From the NCBI RefSeq assembly GCF_003426815.1, contig NZ_QKYK01000008.1:1-64000 (forward strand): DNA of 64,000 nucleotides, written 5' to 3'. The notes beneath the pieces are model-generated. The model worked only from the letters and a program-made list of their open reading frames with translations. It searched no databases and was not told where the DNA came from. The number at the start of each line of letters is the position of its first letter. The stretch's first letter is position 1. The stretch is from Desertimonas flava. Its GTDB lineage: Bacteria > Actinomycetota > Acidimicrobiia > Acidimicrobiales > Ilumatobacteraceae. This document shows positions 42,948 to 52,184 of this stretch, piece by piece. The position numbers and the translations under genes were made by a program.

Positions 42948-43556
42948 ATGACCACCCGGCGGACACAGGCCGAGCGCAGCGCTGAGACGATCGAGGCCTT
43001 GATCGTGGCGACGCTGCGCACCCTCGAGGAAGTCGGGTACACCCGGGCGACCACCGAGGAGATCGCCCGTCGCGCCGGCGTGTCGCAGGGCGCGCTGTTC
43101 CACCACTTCGACACCCGGATCGACCTCATCGCGGCGGCAGTGCACCGCCACGAGGCCACGGTGGTCCGCATCATCGACGAAGCGGTGGCGTTCGTCGGCG
43201 CCCACGGCTTCGGCGTCAACGACGATCCCGTGGTCTTCATCGAGGCGTTCGTCGCCCAGGTCCAGCATCCCCGCAACGCCGCCCTCCTCGAGGCCCTGCT
43301 CGGGGCCCGCGGCGACGATCAGCTGCGCGACGACCTCCACCGGGTGGTCGATCGGATCTTCGATTCGGTGCGTCCACTGATCATGCGGCACCCCAGCTTC
43401 TCCGGTCTGTCGTCCCAGGCGCTCGACCAGTGGATCCACCTGTTCCGCGACTACCTCGCCGGAGACGCCATGTGGAAAGCCGTCGGGCTTCCAGGTGAGG
43501 CCGAGCGCGACCGTCTCCAGGCGCTGGCGGAGTTCGCCCGGCGTCTCGCCGCGTGA
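42948..43556 (+). CDS. TetR-family regulator
   Basis: 202 aa from ATG 42948. The helix-turn-helix is in TRATTEEIARRAGVSQGALFHHF (about 33-55). The C-terminal helical domain is of unknown ligand. It sits beside a second TetR gene of similar size, with which its N-terminus shares the AGVSQG-LF-HF pattern, so a duplication followed by divergence is possible. Confidence 0.9.
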   Translation: MTTRRTQAERSAETIEALIVATLRTLEEVGYTRATTEEIARRAGVSQGALFHHFDTRIDLIAAAVHRHEATVVRIIDEAVAFVGAHGFGVNDDPVVFIEAFVAQVQHPRNAALLEALLGARGDDQLRDDLHRVVDRIFDSVRPLIMRHPSFSGLSSQALDQWIHLFRDYLAGDAMWKAVGLPGEAERDRLQALAEFARRLAA

Positions 43557-43583
43557 GGTTGCATCTTGAATTGCGGGAATTGG

Positions 43584-43733
43584 TTGTGGATCTCCCTACC
43601 AAGAGTTACAGTGTCGTTGCTCGCAATCTTTGGCAGCCCTCGTTCGGAACCACTGGCGGAAGTGGCTCCGGACACTGCCAGGTCAGGTAGAACCACCAGG
43701 GCGACGCGGCGGATCGCCTTCGGTGGTTCTACC
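43584..43733 (+). promoter_or_regulatory. Promoter and two-hairpin leader before the second TetR gene
   Basis: TTGTGG (43584-43589), a 17-bp spacer and TACAGT (43607-43612) form a sigma70-type promoter in an AT-richer stretch. Downstream are hairpin 43631-43680 (TGGCAG...CTGCCA, with inner CGGAACCACT and AGTGGCTCCG) and hairpin 43686-43733 (GGTAGAACCACC with its exact complement). Both share GAACCAC. This could be a leader of the next gene or a small RNA. Confidence 0.6.
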
Positions 43734-43765
43734 CCGAGCACCCTCCCCCGCTGCGTCGGGCTCCC

Positions 43766-44401
43766 GTGACCCAACCGCGCCCCCGGATGACCCAGGCCGA
43801 GCGCCGGGCCCGCACGGTCGCCCTCATCCTCCAGGCGACGATCGATGCGATCATCGAGCTCGGCGTCGACGGCGCGACGATTCGCGAGATCTGTGATCGC
43901 GCCGGAGTCTCGCAGGGTGGGCTCTTCCGGCACTTCCGGACCCGCAACGACGTGCTCCTCGCCGCCCTGGAACTGGTCCAGGAGCGCCAGACCGAGGCCG
44001 TGGCGGCGGTGGTCGCGGCGACCGAGGATCCCACCGACGACGGGTGGCTCGAGGCGCTGGCGCGGCGCGCCGATCACCCGGAGAACCTCGTCCGGTTCGA
44101 TCTGCTGCTCGCCGCTCGGACCGACCCCGACCTGCAACCCCGCGTGGCCCAGCTGCTCGCCGAGCAGGACGAGATGCTGTACGCCGCGGCGATCGTCCAT
44201 CCCGTGTTCTCGAGGTTGTCGGACCGGTCACGGCGGTGCTGGGTCGACATCCTGCGACGTGTCGTGCAGGGCGGTGCGCTCAACCGCATGATCGACGTGG
44301 ACGTCGGCACGGTGTCGGAGCGGGCGGCCACCCTGATCGCCCTGTTCCAGTCGCTCGAAGCGGCCGATGCGGCCGGCGCCGCAGGCGCGGACGGAACCTG
44401 A
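43766..44401 (+). CDS. TetR-family regulator
   Basis: 211 aa from GTG 43766 (ATG 43787 is an alternative). Helix-turn-helix in GATIREICDRAGVSQGGLFRHF. The C-terminus is an Ala-rich segment. It has its own promoter region with two strong hairpins in the 5' leader, which is unusual for a TetR gene. It is convergent with the DUF167 gene. Confidence 0.88.
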   Translation: MTQPRPRMTQAERRARTVALILQATIDAIIELGVDGATIREICDRAGVSQGGLFRHFRTRNDVLLAALELVQERQTEAVAAVVAATEDPTDDGWLEALARRADHPENLVRFDLLLAARTDPDLQPRVAQLLAEQDEMLYAAAIVHPVFSRLSDRSRRCWVDILRRVVQGGALNRMIDVDVGTVSERAATLIALFQSLEAADAAGAAGADGT

Positions 44402-44410
44402 CGGGTTCGG

Positions 44411-44740
44411 TCAGCGGCCGGCGACAGGGCTACCGGCCGGCCGGCCGGCAGCCGTCAATCGATCGGCGCGGCTGGTTCGAACGACCTGGTTGACGCGGAC
44501 GGTCTTGTCCCGCGACCGGTGCCCGGACACCAGCTCGACCCGGCGGCGCGGCACGCCGAAGTGATGGGCGAGCGCCCGGCACACGGCTTCGTTCGCCTGG
44601 TCGTCGACCGGCGCCGAGCGGGTGCGGACGACGAGCCGACCGGCCCGCTCCCCGCCCACCTCGTCGCGGCTCGCCCGCGGGATCACCCTGATGTCGACGT
44701 CGATCGAGTCCTCGGCGGGGACGTTGAGACTGCGCCTCAT
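44411..44740 (-). CDS. DUF167 (YggU-like) protein
   Basis: 109 aa from ATG 44740. IDVDIRVIPRASRDEVGGE, VVRTRSAPVDDQANEAVCRALA and RVELVSGHRSRDKTVRV match the DUF167 pattern. Function is unknown. The C-terminus adds a basic, Gly-rich tail. Confidence 0.87.
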   Translation of the reverse strand: MRRSLNVPAEDSIDVDIRVIPRASRDEVGGERAGRLVVRTRSAPVDDQANEAVCRALAHHFGVPRRRVELVSGHRSRDKTVRVNQVVRTSRADRLTAAGRPAGSPVAGR

Positions 44741-44902
44741 GCTCCCAGTCAACTCCTCCCGGCGGCCCGTCCGCCAGCGTTCGGCGCGGCGGGCTCGCCC
44801 GTACCTGCAACACTGGGCGGCGACAACCTGACACCCCGGAGCGGAGCCGCGCTGTCGCGTGCAGTCGTCCGGGCCGGGGCGCCGCACCGAAAGGAGTCCT
44901 CA

Positions 44903-45076
44903 ATGGGCTTTCTCGACAAGCTTCGCAACCTCATCGGCGGCAACAAGACCAAGGTGAAACAGGGCATCGACAAGGCGTCGGACACCGTCGAGTCGAAGGT
45001 CGGCGCCAAGCACGCCGACAAGGTCGAGAACGTGGCCGAGAAGGCCAAGGACGTCGTCGACAAGCTTCCCGAGTAG
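44903..45076 (+). CDS. MT0933-like small antitoxin-family protein
   Basis: 57 aa with AAGGAG six bases before ATG 44903. MGFLDKLRNLIGG, then KVKQGIDKASDTVESKVG and HADKVENVAEKAKDVVDKL, is the amphipathic helix pattern of the MT0933_antitox family (Rv0909 type). The Rv0910-like SRPBCC partner toxin is not adjacent, so an antitoxin role is not supported by context. It could be a small stress protein. Confidence 0.8.
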   Translation: MGFLDKLRNLIGGNKTKVKQGIDKASDTVESKVGAKHADKVENVAEKAKDVVDKLPE

Positions 45077-45090
45077 GCGGCGCCCGCCGT

Positions 45091-47364
45091 TCAGACGATC
45101 CCGGCGAGGGCGGCCTGGAGCAACGGCCGGAACCACACCGCAGCAGCCGTCGTGAGGTGATCGGCATCGCGGAACAGGAGGATGTCGCCGAGGATGACCG
45201 GGCACTCGGTCGCCGTACAGAGCCAGTCGGTGGTGTCGACGAACCGCCCGCCATACCGCGCGGTCACCGCGCGCTCCACCTCGTGCCGGCTCGTGGGGGC
45301 CACGTCGGCGCGGTCGGAGTTGCACGCCGACGCACTGGTCACGTGGGCCGACAGGCAGTCGGCCGGGTTGCGCGACGACGGCGGGTTGTCGCCGAGGACG
45401 ACGAGGTTCGCCGTGTGCTGGGCCACCCGCGCGAGCGTGTCGTCGAAGCCGGCGGCCCACTCGTCGTCGTCGTTCGGGTAGCCCGCCCACGCCGTCACGA
45501 TCACGGCATCGGGCCGTTCGGTGGCGAGAAAGTCGATCACCGCGTCCCTCCAGACCGGACACGTCCGGGAGAGGGTGTTCGTGGGGATCGACACCGCCGC
45601 GGTCGGGCAGCCACCCTTGGTGAGCACGACCAGCTCGAACCCCCGGTCGTTGGCGATCGCCTCGAGGGCCGGGAACCACTGGGCGGCATGCGAGTCGCCA
45701 TAGAGGACGACCGACGTGGCGGAACCGACCGCGCCGTACCGGCAGGGCGTGAGGTCGGACTCGACCCCGATGGCCACACAGTCGTCGGCGTAGATCGAGG
45801 CCTTGTCGTTGCCGGCGGCCGCCAGTGACGGCTGGAGGTTCGACGGCACGTCGTCGACCGTCAAGGCGGCGTCGAGGACGGCCCGGTTGGCTGCAACCAG
45901 GGTGGCGAGGTCGGCGGTGCCGCCTGCAGCCAGCGCAGCAGGAGTGACCGGGGAGACCCCAGTGGTGGGGGTGGTGGTGGGGGTGGTGACCGCCGAGGTG
46001 GTGTCCGGAACGGTCGGACCTGGCGCGGTGGCGACGCCGGGCTGGACGATGCCCACCGGAGCCACCGGCGTCGCGGTGGTCGGGGCCGCGACGACGGAGA
46101 GGTCGAGCACGGGGGCGGCGGCCGCCTCTCCCCCGTCGAGACGCGACGTGCCCGATCCCGCCACGGTGCCGGCGACAAGTGCGGCCGCGCACAGGGACGC
46201 ACCGAGCGCCAGTCCGCGCGCCGGCCGGACCGCCAACCAGGACGAGTGCCGGACGGGCGCCTCGATGAAGCGGACCGACGCCACGGCGAGACCGACCGCG
46301 CCGGCCAGGATCACGACCCGCACGCCGAGCGGCTGCTCGCCGTAGCGGGCCTCGGCGAGGACGAGCGGCGGCCAGTGCCAGAGATAGATGGCGTAGGAGT
46401 GCTTGCCGATCCACTGGGCGACGGGGTGGCGGAGGGCGACGACGGGGCCCGTTGCCGGGCCGCCGTCCCCACCGGCCGCCAGCACGAGCACCGTGGAGAG
46501 CACGGGGAGCAGCGCCGCCGTTCCCGGGAACCGGGTGGTGTCGTCGTATCCGAACACGGCGACCGCGATGCCTGCGATCCCGAACCAGCCGAGGACGGCA
46601 CGGACGCCGGGGGCCACGGTGCGCCACGCCGGCCCGACGAGGGCCACCGCCGCACCGCACAGCAACTCCCCCATCCGGGCCGGCAGGAGGTAGTACGCCT
46701 CGGTGGGCCGGTGCGATGTCATCCACACCGACGCGAGCAACGAGATGAGGATGCCCGCGCCGATGACGACGGCGAGCAGCCGGCGGTACTGCCGCGGCCG
46801 GCGTGTGAGGGCCACGAGGACGAGCGGCCACAACAGGTAGAACTGCTCCTCGACGGCGAGCGACCAGAAGTGCAGGAGCGGTGACGGGGCGTCGGCGAAG
46901 TAGCCGGTCTCGCGCCCGGCGAACACGAAGTTCGACACGAACGCGCCTGCCGCCACGGCGTCGCCGGCGAGCGTGCGCATGGCGAGCGGCGACAGCATCA
47001 CCCGACCGGCGGCGACGGTGACGAGCAACACCAGTGCCGACGCCGGCAGCAGCCGCCGGGCCCGGCGCGCCCAGAACCCGGGCAGCGAGATCGAACCGTC
47101 GTCGGCGAGCTCGCGCAGCAGGAGCCGCGTGATCAGATAGCCCGAGACCACGAAGAACACGTCGACGCCCACGTAGCCGCCCGACACCACGTCGATGCGG
47201 AGGTGGAACAAGACGACGACGACCACGGCGACGGCCCGCAAGCCTTCGACGTCGGCCCGGAACGAGCCGCTGGCGACGCCGTCGAGCTGACGCCGGACCG
47301 CGCGCCGACGTCGAGCGTCGGCCGTCACGCGGCGAGGCGAGATCAGACCCCCGGCGCTCGTCAT
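45091..47364 (-). CDS. OatA-like O-acyltransferase (acyltransferase-3 plus SGNH)
   Basis: 757 aa. An acyltransferase-3 membrane domain with about ten helices (ADVEGLRAVAVVVVVLFHL, GGYVGVDVFFVVSGYLI, HFWSLAVEEQFYLLWPLVL), a Thr/Pro linker near 450-480 and an extracellular SGNH domain with GDSHAAQWFPAL and, at the end, DADHLT with the Asp-x-x-His pair. Such proteins O-acylate cell-wall or surface glycans. A target here cannot be named. Confidence 0.92.
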   Translation of the reverse strand: MTSAGGLISPRRVTADARRRRAVRRQLDGVASGSFRADVEGLRAVAVVVVVLFHLRIDVVSGGYVGVDVFFVVSGYLITRLLLRELADDGSISLPGFWARRARRLLPASALVLLVTVAAGRVMLSPLAMRTLAGDAVAAGAFVSNFVFAGRETGYFADAPSPLLHFWSLAVEEQFYLLWPLVLVALTRRPRQYRRLLAVVIGAGILISLLASVWMTSHRPTEAYYLLPARMGELLCGAAVALVGPAWRTVAPGVRAVLGWFGIAGIAVAVFGYDDTTRFPGTAALLPVLSTVLVLAAGGDGGPATGPVVALRHPVAQWIGKHSYAIYLWHWPPLVLAEARYGEQPLGVRVVILAGAVGLAVASVRFIEAPVRHSSWLAVRPARGLALGASLCAAALVAGTVAGSGTSRLDGGEAAAAPVLDLSVVAAPTTATPVAPVGIVQPGVATAPGPTVPDTTSAVTTPTTTPTTGVSPVTPAALAAGGTADLATLVAANRAVLDAALTVDDVPSNLQPSLAAAGNDKASIYADDCVAIGVESDLTPCRYGAVGSATSVVLYGDSHAAQWFPALEAIANDRGFELVVLTKGGCPTAAVSIPTNTLSRTCPVWRDAVIDFLATERPDAVIVTAWAGYPNDDDEWAAGFDDTLARVAQHTANLVVLGDNPPSSRNPADCLSAHVTSASACNSDRADVAPTSRHEVERAVTARYGGRFVDTTDWLCTATECPVILGDILLFRDADHLTTAAAVWFRPLLQAALAGIV

Positions 47365-47457
47365 CGGATGCGAACGCTATTTTCCCGGCGCGCTCAGATC
47401 GCGGATGCCGCCGGCGCGGCCCTCTCGGGGCGGGACCGACGTTGTAGGTTCGGCCCG

Positions 47458-48174
47458 GTGACGCGCTCGACCTGGACCCTCGTGGCCGCGGGCGCACTGG
47501 CGGCGACGGTGGTGGTGTGGTCGGCAGCCGCCTCCGACGTGGAGTTGTGGCATGACGCTCCGCCTCGGGATCGAACCGAGCAGCGGGTCGACGGCGAGCC
47601 CGAGCCGGTCGAGGTTCCCGAGGTGCTCCCGGAGATGCCCGATGAGCCCGCTGAACCCGGTGACGGTCCCGACCTGTCGTTGCCCATCATGGTCGTGCTC
47701 GGCATCGGCGCCGTTGCCGTACTGGTGCTCATCGTGCGGTGGCTCGTCCGGCTCGCCGGCGGCGGTCGTCGACGTCGGCGCCCGCCGCCAGAGATCGTGC
47801 CGCTGCCCGAGGTGGACCTCGCCGACGCGGTCGACGAGGTCGCAGACGACCTCCACCAGCGCTTGGCGAGCGGCACGCCACGCAACGCGATCGTCCGCTG
47901 CTGGATCGTTCTCGAGGAGGCGGTGGCGGCAACCGGGACGGGACGCCTCGCATCGGAGACGTCGGCCGAGTTCACGGCGCGCGTCATCGGGGAGCGCTCG
48001 GTCGACGCAACGGCGATCGGTGACCTGGCAGCGCTGTACCGGGAAGCCCGGTTCTCCCGGCACTCGCTGGCCGAGCACCACCGCCAGGCGGCGGTGGCCG
48101 CCGTCGAGCGGCTGCGGCAACAGCTGCGGGCGACCACCGACGCAGCCGCCGCTGAGCCGGCGCCTACTCCATGA
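47458..48174 (+). CDS. DUF4129 membrane protein
   Basis: 238 aa from GTG 47458. N-terminal helix (1-25), an acidic loop, a second helix (about 78-98), then a C-terminal helical DUF4129-like region (PRNAIVRCWIVLEEAVAATG...TSAEFTARVI). Family members usually sit with MoxR and DUF58 genes, as here. It is the first gene of a five-gene operon and overlaps the next by 4 bp (ATGA). Confidence 0.8.
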   Translation: MTRSTWTLVAAGALAATVVVWSAAASDVELWHDAPPRDRTEQRVDGEPEPVEVPEVLPEMPDEPAEPGDGPDLSLPIMVVLGIGAVAVLVLIVRWLVRLAGGGRRRRRPPPEIVPLPEVDLADAVDEVADDLHQRLASGTPRNAIVRCWIVLEEAVAATGTGRLASETSAEFTARVIGERSVDATAIGDLAALYREARFSRHSLAEHHRQAAVAAVERLRQQLRATTDAAAAEPAPTP

Positions 48175-48602
48175 GCACGTGGATGGCCCGCCTCGCCGGC
48201 GTCGCGGCGATCTGGGCCGTCGTCGTCGTGCCGATGATCCTGCTCGGCATGGGGCCGCGCCCGGTGCTGCTGGCACTGATCGCCGCCGGTCTCGCCGCGA
48301 CGGTGTTCTGCGCAGTCGACCTGCTGGCCACCGCCGAGCCGGTGCGGTGGCCGCGGCCGATGCGCTCGCCGCCGCGGCCACTCGAGGACCCGCGCGCCAA
48401 CCAGCTGCTCCGCATGATCGAGGCGGCGCCTGACGACCCCAAGCGTGCCGCGGCGCTCCGCGGCGTGTTGGCCGGGCTGTCGGCCCGGCCCGCGGGCGAT
48501 GCCGGCGACCCTGTGGCCGACGCCGCCGCCGACGAGCGCCCGCTGCGTCACGCCGAGATCGACCAGATGGTCAGGAGGATCGAAACAGATGGACGCCACT
48601 GA
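48171..48602 (+). CDS. Small membrane protein of the MoxR operon
   Basis: 143 aa with two helices (about 7-25 and 30-52) and a soluble acidic tail. No recognised domain. It overlaps the MoxR start by 14 bp. An accessory role of the MoxR/DUF58 complex is inferred. Confidence 0.72.
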   Translation: MSTWMARLAGVAAIWAVVVVPMILLGMGPRPVLLALIAAGLAATVFCAVDLLATAEPVRWPRPMRSPPRPLEDPRANQLLRMIEAAPDDPKRAAALRGVLAGLSARPAGDAGDPVADAAADERPLRHAEIDQMVRRIETDGRH

Positions 48603-49605
48603 GCGGGCGGGCGACGACGCGCCGACCCGCCGTGAGATCGACGTGGAGGCGGCATCGCGGCTCGCCAACGACGTGCTCGACGAGGTGGAGCGGGCGGTGG
48701 TCGGCAAGCGGACGGCGCTCAGCCAGGTCTTGGCCGCGGTGCTCGCCGGTGGCCACGTGCTGGTCGAGGACCTTCCGGGACTCGGCAAGACCCTGGCCGC
48801 CCGCTCGTTCGCCCAGACGCTCGGGCTGACGTTCAAGCGGGCCCAGTTCACGCCCGACCTGCTGCCGGCGGATCTAACCGGTTCGTTCATCTTCGATCAA
48901 CGAACGTCCACGTTCGAGTTCCGGCGCGGCCCGATCTTCGCCGGGCTGCTGCTCGCCGACGAGATCAACCGCACGCCGCCGAAGACGCAGTCGGCCCTGC
49001 TGGAGGCGATGCAGGAGCGTCAGGTGACCGTCGAGGGACAGACGTTCACCCTCGACTCGCCGTTCCACGTCATCGCCACGAGCAACCCGATCGAGTACGA
49101 GGGCACGTACCCGCTCCCAGAGGCCCAGCTCGACCGGTTCCTCGCCCGGATCAGTTTCGGGTATCCGACCCGCGACGAGGAGTGGGACGTCCTGCGTCGC
49201 CGCGTCGAGCGCCGTCGGGAGGAGCAGCAACTCCGTGCGGTGACCGACGGTCCAGGTGTGTTGGCGATGCAGGCGGCCGTCGAGACGGTCACCGTGGACG
49301 ATTCCGTGGGGCGCTACTGCGTCGAGCTGGCATCGGCGACCCGTCGCCACCCCAGCGTGCTGGTCGGTGCATCACCGCGAGGGTCCCTGGCGCTGTTGCT
49401 GCTGGCCCGGGCGAGGGCGGTGATCGCCGGGCGGGACTACGTCACGCCCGAGGACGTCAAGGAGGTCGCCGTCGGCGGCCTGGCCCATCGCATCACCATC
49501 AAGCCCGAGCTGTGGATGAGCGCGGCGTCGGGCACCACGGTGGTGAACGACGTGCTGGACTCGACGCCATCGCCGGCGCCACTCGATCCCACCGGCGTGC
49601 CGTGA
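48589..49605 (+). CDS. MoxR-family AAA ATPase
   Basis: 338 aa from ATG 48589, with AGGAGG ten bases before. Walker A EDLPGLGKT, FTPDLLPADLTG, Walker B LLADEINR, the sensor segment VIATSNPIEYEGTYPLPEAQLDRF and the lid. MoxR ATPases assemble or mature partner proteins, often with vWA/DUF58 proteins such as the next gene. Its stop overlaps that GTG (GTGA). Confidence 0.95.
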   Translation: MDATERAGDDAPTRREIDVEAASRLANDVLDEVERAVVGKRTALSQVLAAVLAGGHVLVEDLPGLGKTLAARSFAQTLGLTFKRAQFTPDLLPADLTGSFIFDQRTSTFEFRRGPIFAGLLLADEINRTPPKTQSALLEAMQERQVTVEGQTFTLDSPFHVIATSNPIEYEGTYPLPEAQLDRFLARISFGYPTRDEEWDVLRRRVERRREEQQLRAVTDGPGVLAMQAAVETVTVDDSVGRYCVELASATRRHPSVLVGASPRGSLALLLLARARAVIAGRDYVTPEDVKEVAVGGLAHRITIKPELWMSAASGTTVVNDVLDSTPSPAPLDPTGVP

Positions 49606-50912
49606 CCGCGGGCTTCGCCGGCGGAGGCTGGCGTCCGACGGCGACCCACGCGCGCGCCGTGATCGGTGCCGCCGCGGGCATGGTGATCGCCGTCGTCGCC
49701 GGTCGCCCGGCGCTGGCGGTGATCTCGTTCCCGTTGGCCGTGGTCGCCGTGTGGTCGGTCGCCACCCGGCCATCGGGACGGCCGAGTGCCGACGCCTCCC
49801 TCGCCCACCGGACCGTCCGCGAGGGCGAGGCCACCGTGTGGCGGGCTCGTCTCACCGGCACCGAGGCCGCCGACCGGCTGGCGTTCACGCTGTCGTACGA
49901 GCCGGCGTTCGACACCGACCCCGACACCGGTGCCGGCACGGTCGCGGCCGACGGCACCGCCGAGGCCACCGTGACCGTGGCCGTGCGTTCGAACCGCTGG
50001 GGCCGGCGGGTGGTCGGCGGCGGGTTGATCGCGGCCGAGTCCTCGTTCGGCGCGTTCCGCTTCGGTCCGGCGTCGCTGCCACCCCTGCCGCTCGACACCT
50101 TGCCGCTGCCGGCGGTTTTCGACAACGCTGCGCCCGTGCCCGATCCGCAAGGACTCGTCGGCGCCAACCACTCGCGCCGCCAGGGTGACGGCACCGAGTT
50201 CGCCACCATCCGGCCGTTCACCACCGGGGACCGCCTGCGCCGGGTCCACTGGCCGGTGTCGCTCCGGACCGGGATGTTGCACGTGGCGGCCACGTACGTC
50301 GACGTGGACACCAACGTGCAGATCGTCGTCGACGCCACGAGCGACGTCGGGGCGAGCGAGGGCATCGATGGCGAGGCGAGCAGCCTCGACCGCACCGTGC
50401 GTGCCGCCGGCGCCCTGGCCGAGCATTTCCTGCGCCGGGGCGACCGCGTCGGCCTGCGCACATCGGGCACCCAACGGTTCGTCAACGTGCCGGTGTCGAG
50501 CGGGGTGTCGCACCTGCTGCGCATCCTCGCCGAGCTGTCGACCCTCGACGCCGGCGCGACGCGGGATCGACGCTGGTCGAAACAGCCGGCGGGCATCGAG
50601 CCGGGCGGGCTGCTGATCGTGCTGTCGCCCTTGCTCTCGCCCGCCGCGCTCGAGCAGGTGGCGTCACTGGCGGTGCGTCACGCACGCCTCGTCGTGGTCG
50701 ACACCCTGCCCGACGACATCGTGCCGCAGGCTGCGGCCTTCGGCACGGCGAGGGCCCTGGCGTGGCGCATCCGACTCCTCGAGCGATCGGTGCAGATCGC
50801 CGAGTTGGCCCGGGCCGGCGTACCGGTCACCGCCTGGCGGGGGCCCGGCAGTCTCGACACGGTGCTGCGCGACCTGGCGCGACGGGCGGCCGCGCCACGG
50901 TTGGCCCGATGA
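49602..50912 (+). CDS. DUF58 protein (MoxR partner)
   Basis: 436 aa from GTG 49602. Two N-terminal helices (about 16-50), then a beta-rich region and the DUF58 signature GDGTEFATIRPFTTGDRLRR followed by VHW. A vWA-like fold with DATSDVGAS (MIDAS-like Asp) follows. Such proteins are MoxR clients or partners in envelope function. Confidence 0.9.
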   Translation: MTAGFAGGGWRPTATHARAVIGAAAGMVIAVVAGRPALAVISFPLAVVAVWSVATRPSGRPSADASLAHRTVREGEATVWRARLTGTEAADRLAFTLSYEPAFDTDPDTGAGTVAADGTAEATVTVAVRSNRWGRRVVGGGLIAAESSFGAFRFGPASLPPLPLDTLPLPAVFDNAAPVPDPQGLVGANHSRRQGDGTEFATIRPFTTGDRLRRVHWPVSLRTGMLHVAATYVDVDTNVQIVVDATSDVGASEGIDGEASSLDRTVRAAGALAEHFLRRGDRVGLRTSGTQRFVNVPVSSGVSHLLRILAELSTLDAGATRDRRWSKQPAGIEPGGLLIVLSPLLSPAALEQVASLAVRHARLVVVDTLPDDIVPQAAAFGTARALAWRIRLLERSVQIAELARAGVPVTAWRGPGSLDTVLRDLARRAAAPRLAR

Positions 50913-51466
50913 GGAACGTCTTCCGCCCGGCGCCGGCCGGACCGCCGGTCACTCCGCCGCCGGGCGCGTCGATGGCCCGCTGGCAGCTCCCGCTGCGCGC
51001 CCTCATCCTGCTCCTACCGCTGGGCGCCGTCGCCGCGGCACGCGGAGCGGCACCTGGACTGCTCATCGTCCTCGTCGTCGCCGGCGCAGCGGTCGCGGCT
51101 GGGTACCCCGACACGCCCGCCGGTCTCGGGGTGGTGATCCTGGTCGGCTGGCTGTGGTGCACGCAGGTCGACGCGGACGTCACCGGGTGGACGCTGGTGG
51201 CTGCCCTGTCGGTCGGAGCGTTCCACGTGACGACCGCCTTCGCCGCCGTGCTCCCTGCGGGCGCGGCGTGGGACACCGAGTCGGCGCGGCGCTGGCTCCA
51301 CCGGCTCGCCGTCGTGCTCGCGGCGACGACGGCGATGTGGGCAGTCGCGTTCGGGGTCAGCCGGACCGGCACGGTGCCCAACGCCATCCTGCTCGGCGCC
51401 GGCCTGGTGATCGCGACCGGTCTGGCCGCGATGCTGCTCGCCCGCAGCGTGGGGCCGGACCAGTAG
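50909..51466 (+). CDS. Polytopic membrane protein, last gene of the MoxR operon
   Basis: 185 aa with about five membrane helices and a Pro-rich N-terminus (1-25). Overlaps the DUF58 stop (ATGA). No family recognised. Confidence 0.75.
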   Translation: MRNVFRPAPAGPPVTPPPGASMARWQLPLRALILLLPLGAVAAARGAAPGLLIVLVVAGAAVAAGYPDTPAGLGVVILVGWLWCTQVDADVTGWTLVAALSVGAFHVTTAFAAVLPAGAAWDTESARRWLHRLAVVLAATTAMWAVAFGVSRTGTVPNAILLGAGLVIATGLAAMLLARSVGPDQ

Positions 51467-52126
51467 TCAGGCGTCGCCGCGAAGGTCCCGCGAGAGGGAC
51501 GAATCGAGCATCATCACGCCCTCACCCTCGGCGGATGTCAGGCGGTCGTAGGCGTCGTCGGCCCGGGCGATCTCGTCGGTGTGGAACGACACGATGCTCA
51601 GCTCGCGCTCGGTCGGCACGACGAACGTCTGCCGGTACGCGTCGCTTCCACCCATCCCGGCGAAGGCCGCCCAGATGGCGCCGAACGCCCCGAGCAGCAC
51701 AGCGCCACCGATCGCCGATGCCGCGGGCGCGACGTCGTCGATGGCGAGGCCGAGTCCGGCGCCTGCGGCACCACCGATCAACGCGCCGACACCACCGCCG
51801 ACGAGCAGGCGAGGCCCGACGCCGTCGGTGGCGCCCGCCTCGTCCACCCTGTCGCCCGTGGCCTCGGTGTTCTCGCCCGACATGACGACGACACCGATGC
51901 GGTCCTCGCTCGTCAGCTTCTCCACCGACTCGAGGGCGAGGACGAGCTTGCGTGCCTCGTCGGCGGAACCGACGACGGCGATGACGTTGCACCGCTGGGG
52001 CACGGGAAGCGGCTCGGAAACCGACGCCACCGTCAGCGAGGGGGCGATGCGGCGGGCCAGCTGCACGAGCGGCGAGCGATCGATCTCGGGCGCTCCGCCG
52101 GTTCCGGGATGGGGGCTCAGCTTCAC
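51467..52126 (-). CDS. Gly-rich membrane-associated stress-like protein
   Basis: 219 aa from GTG 52126. Middle segment LVGGGVGALIGGAAGAGLGL and GGAVLLGAFGAIWAAFAGMG are glycine-zipper helices. The flanking parts (CNVIAVVGSADEARKLVLAL and TERELSIVSFHTDE) could be ferredoxin-like. General-stress YflT-like proteins have similar build, but the match is weak. It is followed upstream on the same strand by a universal stress protein gene. Confidence 0.7.
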   Translation of the reverse strand: MKLSPHPGTGGAPEIDRSPLVQLARRIAPSLTVASVSEPLPVPQRCNVIAVVGSADEARKLVLALESVEKLTSEDRIGVVVMSGENTEATGDRVDEAGATDGVGPRLLVGGGVGALIGGAAGAGLGLAIDDVAPAASAIGGAVLLGAFGAIWAAFAGMGGSDAYRQTFVVPTERELSIVSFHTDEIARADDAYDRLTSAEGEGVMMLDSSLSRDLRGDA

Positions 52127-52184
52127 GGCAAGTCCGTACCCGGGTCGCTCGGCGGGCAGACGCTGTGCCGCCGGTCCCGGATGC

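Noticed and set aside
44903-45076. Type II toxin-antitoxin locus
   Set aside because: Only the antitoxin-family small protein is present. Neighbours are DUF167 and an acyltransferase, not a toxin.
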